Assembly: GCF_003597395.2 (NCBI RefSeq)
Contig: NC_133773.1
Span: 61,491,373-61,555,372 of the forward strand
DNA: 64,000 bases
From: Chelonoidis abingdonii
Lineage: Eukaryota > Chordata > Testudines > Testudinidae
Reading direction: 5' to 3'
The translations under genes were made by a program, and so were the position numbers. Below the pieces are notes generated by a model. That model saw only the letters and a list, made by a program, of their open reading frames with translations. It searched no databases and had not been told where the DNA came from. Shown piece by piece: positions 58,366-64,000 of this stretch (within the stretch, counting starts at the first letter, position 1; each line of letters begins with the position of its first letter).

Positions 58366-59182
58366 AATATGTTATCTGAATGTGACTCCTTCCCATGACA
58401 TTTAGGACATTCTATGGGTATCAGTTTCTCCAAACAATACAAAAGGGACGGGGACACACACACACACACACACACTTTTAGGGTAAAGCTACACATAATC
58501 CAACATACATTCTCTTCTATATTTGAGCCTTTTGCAATGCTCTGTCCATGTAAAGAGGGCAGAAAGTCACCTGATCTCCCCAGTTGGCATAAATCTAGTG
58601 ATGCCAACCTCCCTGCAATACATCCCAGCAGGCATGTGAAGATTGGGAAGGGGCAAAACAGCTTCACTCCCCATCTGCACACAGTAGGCGATGTGCACAG
58701 CTGACAATCTAGCCCAATGACAACTCCAATACATACATCACATCACTTCACTCCTTCCAAAGACCAAATCCTTGCCTCTCTTTTGCAGGTGTGAATGGTC
58801 TTTCTGTAGTAAAACATATTCAACTGCACAAAGTAGAAGAGGATTTGGAGAGTCTACACAGGAAGGTGTGCCCCTTGTATAAAGCATAGTACGGATAACT
58901 AACATTAGAAAAATATAGCATATACACATCTTTGTAAACTTTAGCTTGTGCTAAATAAATTAAGTTAGAGTTTAGACTCCCCCCAATTTAACACATTAAA
59001 AAGTATGCAATGACTTTTCTGTATTAGACTTTCAAATATATATGATAGCTAACGTGTTTTAACATCTCACCATTTATCCTCATCTAGACAAGGTGTTATG
59101 AAGGACTGCTAATCTCAGAAATGTAAGATTATTTGCCTCAGAAACTGTTTTTACTAGCAGCGTAGTTAAAGGCTTTATTCTT
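58366..59182. other. No gene recognised
   Basis: Contains a (CA)n run at 58453-58475. The frame 58356-58682 on the minus strand crosses this microsatellite and has no recognised domain. Confidence 0.5.
58453..58475 (+). repeat. (CA)n microsatellite
   Basis: About eleven CA units. Confidence 0.9.
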
Positions 59183-59320
59183 TGATAAATTAAATGGCAA
59201 AAAACTTCATTAATGCAGAATTAAGGTTACTCAGTGATGGCTTGTACCCTTCCATAACATCAAATTCAGTAAAACTCAGACTTGTGAAAACCCAGAAATA
59301 TAAAGTATAAGGTATATGAC
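59183..59320 (+). repeat. Left arm of an inverted repeat pair
   Basis: taaattaaatggcaaaaaac, cagaattaaggttactcagt and attcagtaaaactcagactt mirror the sequence at 60121-60260 with roughly 75 percent identity by eye. The arms lie 0.8 kb apart. Confidence 0.7.
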
Positions 59321-59796
59321 TACACAATCGTACTTCTGCACCCCCTGCAGCTAATATGCACTCCAGCTGCACCCATTGTGTTAAGTGGAGCTGTACTGAA
59401 TGGTGGAGGAATTAGTTGGAGCAGCTTTGAAAAGCTGTGATTGTGGTATGAGGAGATCTGGGGGACTGTGTGGGTCTATGTGAGCCTCTCTCCCTGAACC
59501 TTGTGGTCAAAGGAAGGAGGTGCATGTGTATTCAGAGGTTCAATATGACTCATTTCAGCTCTCTGAAGTGCAGACTGGATCAGTAGTGGGCACAGGGTCT
59601 TCTTGCAATGGGGACTGTCAGCAGCTAGGTGGGAGATGAGTGTGGTCTGAGAGTTTAATTAAGGGTAAGTGAAAGAATGTTTCGTGGTATTGAGTGCATA
59701 AGCGTATTGTGTGCATAAGGGTGTAAAAAAGGAGTTGAAGGAGTTGTAAACTTTAGTAATGAAGTTTTTTCTGTGGAGCAGGCTAAGTGTATGAGG

Positions 59797-60027
59797 CCTG
59801 ATCTACATGAGGAAATTAGGTTGGTATGACTACGTTGCTCAGGGGTGTGAAAAACCCACACCCTTGAGCAATGCAATTAAACCAATCTAACCATGGTGTA
59901 GATAGCATAGCTACTACTTCTCGGGAAGGTGTAGTAACTACATCGACAAGAGAACCCTGCTCTTAACATAGACAGTGTTTTCACTGAAACACTGCAGTGT
60001 TTTAAGTGTAGACAAGCCCTGAGTGTA
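59797..60027. mobile_element. MITE with GTCTACAC-type termini
   Basis: The left end ggcctgatctacatgag and the right end aagtgtagacaagccct are inverted. The centre is mirrored (ctacgttgctcaggggtgtg and cacacccttgagcaatgcaa). It lies between the arms of the 59183/60260 inverted pair. Confidence 0.8.
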
Positions 60028-60120
60028 GGAAATCCTTGTTCAGCACAGGGCAAAGGCAACATGTAAATGTATATTATGGGCTTATTGGGCTGTCTTTCAA
60101 AAAGGGCGGAGTTAAGATAG

Positions 60121-60260
60121 TATGGTTGTGCACTTTAATTCTCTATTTCTTGTTTTTAATAAGTCTGAATTTTACTGAACTCAATGTCCTGGAAGATTAC
60201 GAGCTATCACTACCTGGGGAACCTTAACTCTGCGTTAAAGCTTTTTGCCATTTAATTTTC
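60121..60260 (-). repeat. Right arm of an inverted repeat pair
   Basis: Reverse complement of 59183-59320: its minus strand reads aattaaatggcaaaaagc, cagagttaaggttccccagg and ttcagtaaaattcagactta. Could be terminal repeats of a roughly 1.1-kb element, or two unrelated insertions of one repeat. Confidence 0.7.
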
Positions 60261-60374
60261 TAGGATTTTTTTTTAAACAGAAAGAGAAACATTGTGAGTA
60301 AGAGTCAGTAGTTTTTCAGGCAGTTGCAATTATCATGTAGGCATGAAGTACAGACATGTGGTGAACAGAGAATG

Positions 60375-60545
60375 ATAACAACATGTAGCTCTTACATAGC
60401 ACTTTTCATCTGCTTGAACAAATGGGGAAACTGAAGCACAGAAAGGCAGAGACTTGGCCCAAGACCCAGGCCAGTGGAAAAGCTGGGAATGGAGCTCAGG
60501 TATTCTGAGTCCCTGTCCGCTGTTCTCTTCATCCGGTCACATATG
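60375..60545 (-). repeat. MIR-type SINE, minus orientation
   Basis: ggggaaactgaagcacagaa, ggcagagacttggcccaaga and gctgggaatggagctcaggt are the reverse-oriented MIR core and B-box side. Confidence 0.7.
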
Positions 60546-60632
60546 GACTATGTATTTCCTAAATCCTCCACACCCTAACATATACTTTTTTTGCAGTGTT
60601 AGGGGATAATAGCTGTGCTTTGAAATGTCTGT

Positions 60633-60867
60633 CAGGGCTGGCTTTAGGATGTGCTGGGCCCAATTCAAAAGAGCTGCTGCCGAAATGCCGCTGAAGACAG
60701 TGGCGGCAACTGAGCTGCTGCCGAAGATGGCTGCGGCAATTTGGCGGCAGCTCAATCAGTTGCTGCTGTTTCTGGCAGAACTTCGGTGAAAGATGCGGGG
60801 TCCCTCTTCCGGACGCTGTGCAGCCAGATTCCCAGGAATTAGGGGAATCACCCTAAAGCCAGCCCTG
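60633..60867. mobile_element. hAT MITE, 235 bp, 8-bp target duplication
   Basis: Perfect 16-bp terminal inverted repeats, cagggctggctttagg and cctaaagccagccctg. Flanks are atgtctgt (60625-60632) and atgtctgc (60868-60875), an 8-bp duplication with one mismatch. The interior repeats gctgctgccgaaatgccgct-like words (gctgccgaa three times) and makes a false minus frame at 60537-60755. Confidence 0.93.
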
Positions 60868-60875
60868 ATGTCTGC

Positions 60876-61490
60876 AATGTGTAATTGGTAACAAAGCCAG
60901 TGAGAAATCTCAGACATAACATTAACAGTTTTATTACATAGCAGTTACAGTACTTCTAAGCATGTGAGAGAAAACTGGTGTGCCTCTTTCCTCCCCAAAA
61001 CCCCACTATTCCCTGCAACAAACATTGGCAAAATCTGTGAACTTAAAGAAAAGCTGTTTTTTCAGGGAGCTGTTCTCAGGAATGTCTTGCTCAAATGATC
61101 CCAAATCTGGATCACTATCCCTACCCCAAAACCTTATAAGGCACACAAATTTCAAGACAACTCAGGTACACAGGCAGATTTTGGACCACTTGGAATAATC
61201 AGTTTTTTTAAAACAAAAAAAAAATCTTCACAATTGTGATTGTAGACGATCTATCACTCCGCTATTATATCTGTGAAATTAATCAGAGGTGGATTTGTTA
61301 TATATGCATATCCTCAGCACAGGATAATCCCAAAAGCACAGTAGACTCAGAGAGGTGTGAAGTGACCCATGCATCTCAAAGTGATGGTTTCAAACTGAAA
61401 GGAATCCTGCCTTAAACAACAGCTCTGAGATGTGTGAACTGCTCCTTTCATGTCAGTGGGTGTTCTCATCCCCCTATCCACTGCTGGAGA
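60876..61490. other. No gene recognised
   Basis: Short unique spacer; nothing identified. Confidence 0.4.
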
Positions 61491-61497
61491 CCCTCTG

Positions 61498-62254
61498 GGT
61501 ATGGCTACACTTGGAAATGTGCAGCGCTGGGAGTTACAGCTGTGGTTGTACAGCTGTGTAGGAACAGCGCTGCAGTGTGGCCACACTCACAGCTACCAGC
61601 GCTGCAGTGTGGCCACATTTGNNNNNNNNNNNNNNNNNNNNNNNNNNNNNNNNNNNNNNNNNNNNNNNNNNNNNNNNNNNNNNNNNNNNNNNNNNNNNNN
61701 NNNNNNNNNNNNNNNNNNNNNNNNNNNNNNNNNNNNNNNNNNNNNNNNNNNNNNNNNNNNNNNNNNNNNNNNNNNNNNNNNNNNNNNNNNNNNNNNNNNN
61801 NNNNNNNNNNNNNNNNNNNNNNNNNNNNNNNNNNNNNNNNNNNNNNNNNNNNNNNNNNNNNNNNNNNNNNNNNNNNNNNNNNNNNNNNNNNNNNNNNNNN
61901 NNNNNNNNNNNNNNNNNNNNNNNNNNNNNNNNNNNNNNNNNNNNNNNNNNNNNNNNNNNNNNNNNNNNNNNNNNNNNNNNNNNNNNNNNNNNNNNNNNNN
62001 NNNNNNNNNNNNNNNNNNNNNNNNNNNNNNNNNNNNNNNNNNNNNNNNNNNNNNNNNNNNNNNNNNNNNNNNNNNNNNNNNNNNNNNNNNNNNNNNNNNN
62101 NNNNNNNNNNNNNNNNNNNNNNNNNNNNNNNNNNNACAGCCAGCGCTGCAGCCAGGGAGTTGCAGCGCTGGCTGAGCTTTGTAAGTGTGGACACCAAGTA
62201 AGTTGCAGCGCTGTAACCCCCTTACCAGCGCTGCAACTTGCAAGTGTAGCCAAG
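61498..62254. mobile_element. DNA transposon with CAGCGCTG words, holding an assembly gap
   Basis: The left end ggtatggctacacttg and the right end caagtgtagccaag are inverted. Both sides abut ccctctg (61491-61497 and 62255-62261), a 7-bp candidate duplication. The readable parts are full of cagcgctg palindromes (61521, 61566, 61600, 62140, 62166, 62204, 62226). The centre is unknown sequence. The long X-filled frames across it are not genes. Confidence 0.8.
61622..62135. other. Assembly gap, 514 N
   Basis: A run of N. True length and content unknown; the repeated cagcgctg words on both sides explain why assembly failed. Confidence 1.
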
Positions 62255-62447
62255 CCCTCTGATATGGATCAAGCATTCTGGTTCTCAATTCCTCACCCCA
62301 CTCCTCACCAGTGTTCTTGGTGAATGCTCCCAGTATGCCTGTTCTCAGCATCCCACCCAGAAGGGCTTGACTTCCCAGAAAATGGTTCATATGAGAGGCA
62401 GGACAACTCAGAGGAGCAGGGAGATGACTTGAGGTGGGTGAGGAAGT

Positions 62448-63531
62448 TGTGATGTTCTGTACCTCGTGGGACCACCCTGCACCCCATGTTCATCTTTATA
62501 AAATGATTGAGTGGTATCCAATGCAAAGTTTGTCATGTCGGGTGTCTTTGGAAGGTTCACTGAGCATTGTTGTTATAGTAAAGTTATAGGTTGTAATTTA
62601 ATGCATATAGTTATGAGGCTGAAAATGTGTGCTCATGGCTTAAAACAAGCCCAGGTAAAAACTCTCCAAGAGCAGAGGGACAGTTCACACCTCATCAGGG
62701 CATGTATGGTTAGCGTTAGGGTTAGCTCAGCCCAACCTCACAGGAACAACCGACACTGGCCCAGCCAGCAACAAAGGATCTGTTGGACTCTCAAGTGACT
62801 CACCCCCCTTTCCTTTGGTCAGTTTGGGACCGCAATGAGCTAACGCTCAGCTGATCTGAAGGGGGGTGGGGGCAAAACCAAGAAGGAAGAAAGAACATGA
62901 TAAAAGGGACAAATTTTACCATGCTTTTCCTCTCTCTTCCACCTACATCTACAGACAACACCACCAAGCGATTGAAGCACTGATGAAAGGGGAGAGCCTG
63001 GCTGAAGGGCAACCAGCCAGCCTGTGGTGAGAAGCATCTAAGTTTGTAAGGGCACTGAAAGTGTTAAGATCAGCCTAGAATGTGTTTTGCTTTTATTTCA
63101 TTTGATCAAATCTGACTTCTTGTGCTTTGACTTATCACTTAAAATCTATCTTTCTAGTTAATAAATTTGTTTGTTTATTCTACTTGAAGCAGTGCTTTGG
63201 TTTGAAGTGTGTCAGAGACTCCCCTTGGGATAACAAGCCTGGTACATATTAATTTCTTTGTTAAACTGACCAACTCATATAAGCTTGCAGCATCCAGCAG
63301 GTGTAACTGGACATTGCAAGACAGAGGTTCCGAGCGTTGTGTTTGGGACTAGAGATATTGGCTAGTGTCATTCGGTTGCACAATCCAAGCAGCTTACATG
63401 CCAGAGGCTGTGCGTGAACCGCCCAGGACTGGGGGTTCTCACAGCAGAGCAGGGTAAGGCTGGCTCCCGGAGTCAAGGATTGGAGTGACCTAGCAGATCA
63501 TCGGTCCAGATAATAACACGGGAATGTCACA
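62448..63531 (+). mobile_element. Solo LTR, about 1.1 kb
   Basis: It begins TGTGATGTTCTG and ends GGGAATGTCACA. It has tataaaa at 62497-62503 and AATAAA at 63160-63165, the layout of an LTR promoter and polyadenylation site. No coding remains. The flanking pentamers gaagt and gaggg match only partly, so the target duplication is uncertain. Recognised as a turtle-type LTR. It could be the 5' LTR of an element continuing to the right, but no primer-binding or gag sequence is seen. Confidence 0.75.
63160..63165 (+). promoter_or_regulatory. Polyadenylation signal of the LTR
   Basis: AATAAA followed by a T/G-rich stretch (tttgtttgtttattc), the usual arrangement of signal and downstream element. 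Confidence 0.6.
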
Positions 63532-63559
63532 GAGGGTCTGAGACTTCCCCAGAAAGACA

Positions 63560-63990
63560 ACCACCCTCCAGAACCTGGCTCATCAGGAGAGCCAGTGATT
63601 GGGGCGGGGGGGAAATCTGAACCCCAGGGCAGAGACCCCCACATCCTAGCACATACACAGGGGAGAGGGAGCAGGGTTCACACACCCCCAGGGTGAAAGG
63701 GATCCCAGATCCCAGTTCACATGGGGAGAAAGGACAGAGGGCTCAGACTCCCAACCCTCAAGAAAGTCAGGCCCCAGAACCTGGCTCACATGAGAGGGGA
63801 CATGGCGCAAGTCTGACCCCTGTGGATGAACAGGGGCCCCCTAGATCCTGGCACACAGACAGACAGGATGGCACAGAGCATGACTCAGAACCCCCAGAGA
63901 TTTAAGGCCCCCTCATATCCCAGCTTACATGACTGGAGGAAAGGAGAAAGATCAGGGCCCCTACAGGGGCAGGTGAGGCCCAAAATGTTG
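63560..63990 (+). repeat. Degenerate tandem repeat, about 69-bp period
   Basis: The landmark cagaacctggctcacat (and variants such as cagatcccagttcacat) begins at 63569, 63640, 63706, 63775, 63842 and 63914. Intervals are 71, 66, 69, 67 and 72. Units also share a gacccc/gggg segment. The array reaches close to the window end and may continue. The frame 63693-63905 follows the repeat and is not a gene. Confidence 0.8.
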
Positions 63991-64000
63991 GTGTACACAC

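Noticed and set aside
61434..62390. Open frames of 230-265 codons on both strands
   Set aside because: They are open only because they cross 514 N; most residues are unknown. The readable ends belong to a DNA transposon.
62703..62725. Telomere-like gttagcgttagggttagc
   Set aside because: Only two to three imperfect units inside an LTR; too short for an interstitial telomeric repeat.
1..64000. CRISPR arrays, operons, bacterial promoters, tRNA or rRNA genes
   Set aside because: None seen. Base composition and repeat content are vertebrate; tRNA-like words occur only within MIR-type SINEs.

Overview
The window looks like intergenic or intronic DNA from an amniote, most likely a turtle. It is AT-rich, has no long open frames, and is packed with CR1 LINEs. 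It also holds MIR-type SINEs, hAT and Harbinger DNA transposons, solo LTRs and a Penelope-like element, in forms I associate with turtle genomes. A crocodilian is the main alternative. No complete host protein-coding gene is visible. The only candidate host exon is a weak 52-codon one at 38884-39039 on the minus strand. Every long open frame with recognisable homology comes from a transposable element, and all of those are broken.

Layout. 1-7150: mostly unique AT-rich DNA, with a MIR carrying an inserted palindromic element (145-545). 7153-8790: a hAT transposase fragment whose 3' end is present twice, in opposite orientation. 8881-9165: a repeat ending in a hammerhead-like fold. 9278-10185: CR1. 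12447-19273: one CR1 split by three later insertions (a 1.7-kb hAT with 8-bp target duplication, a 2.6-kb younger CR1, and a 0.9-kb hAT built of TTTAAA-bounded palindromic units). 19453-31395: a hAT, more CR1 copies on both strands, three copies of an LTR-like repeat, and a MITE. 31396-43390: comparatively repeat-poor, with a minus-strand LTR (34363-35037), a second hammerhead-like repeat (35324-35460), a TA-flanked MITE (37782-37968) and the exon candidate. About 43.4-50.13 kb: a decayed PIF/Harbinger transposon with convergent Myb/SANT-like and transposase ORFs. It is interrupted by two CR1 pieces, a solo LTR with a perfect 5-bp target duplication, and an AT-rich element. 50.4-55.6 kb: MITEs and unique DNA. 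56.0-58.4 kb: two Penelope-like tails, the first with a decayed GIY-YIG domain and the second split by an inverted-duplication element flanked by a perfect 12-bp repeat. 59.2-62.3 kb: a foldback pair, MITEs, a hAT with near-perfect target duplication, and an element containing a 514-base assembly gap. 62448-63531: a solo LTR, followed by a roughly 69-bp tandem repeat to the window end.

How the parts fit. Nothing here forms a host pathway. The interest is structural: nested insertions give a relative order of transposon activity, and three repeat families carry a shape resembling the hammerhead ribozyme (CUGANGA-like box, stem II, GAAA, very short stem III). Family names rest on my recognition of sequence, not on database searches. 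Target-site duplications and inverted repeats were read directly from the bases.
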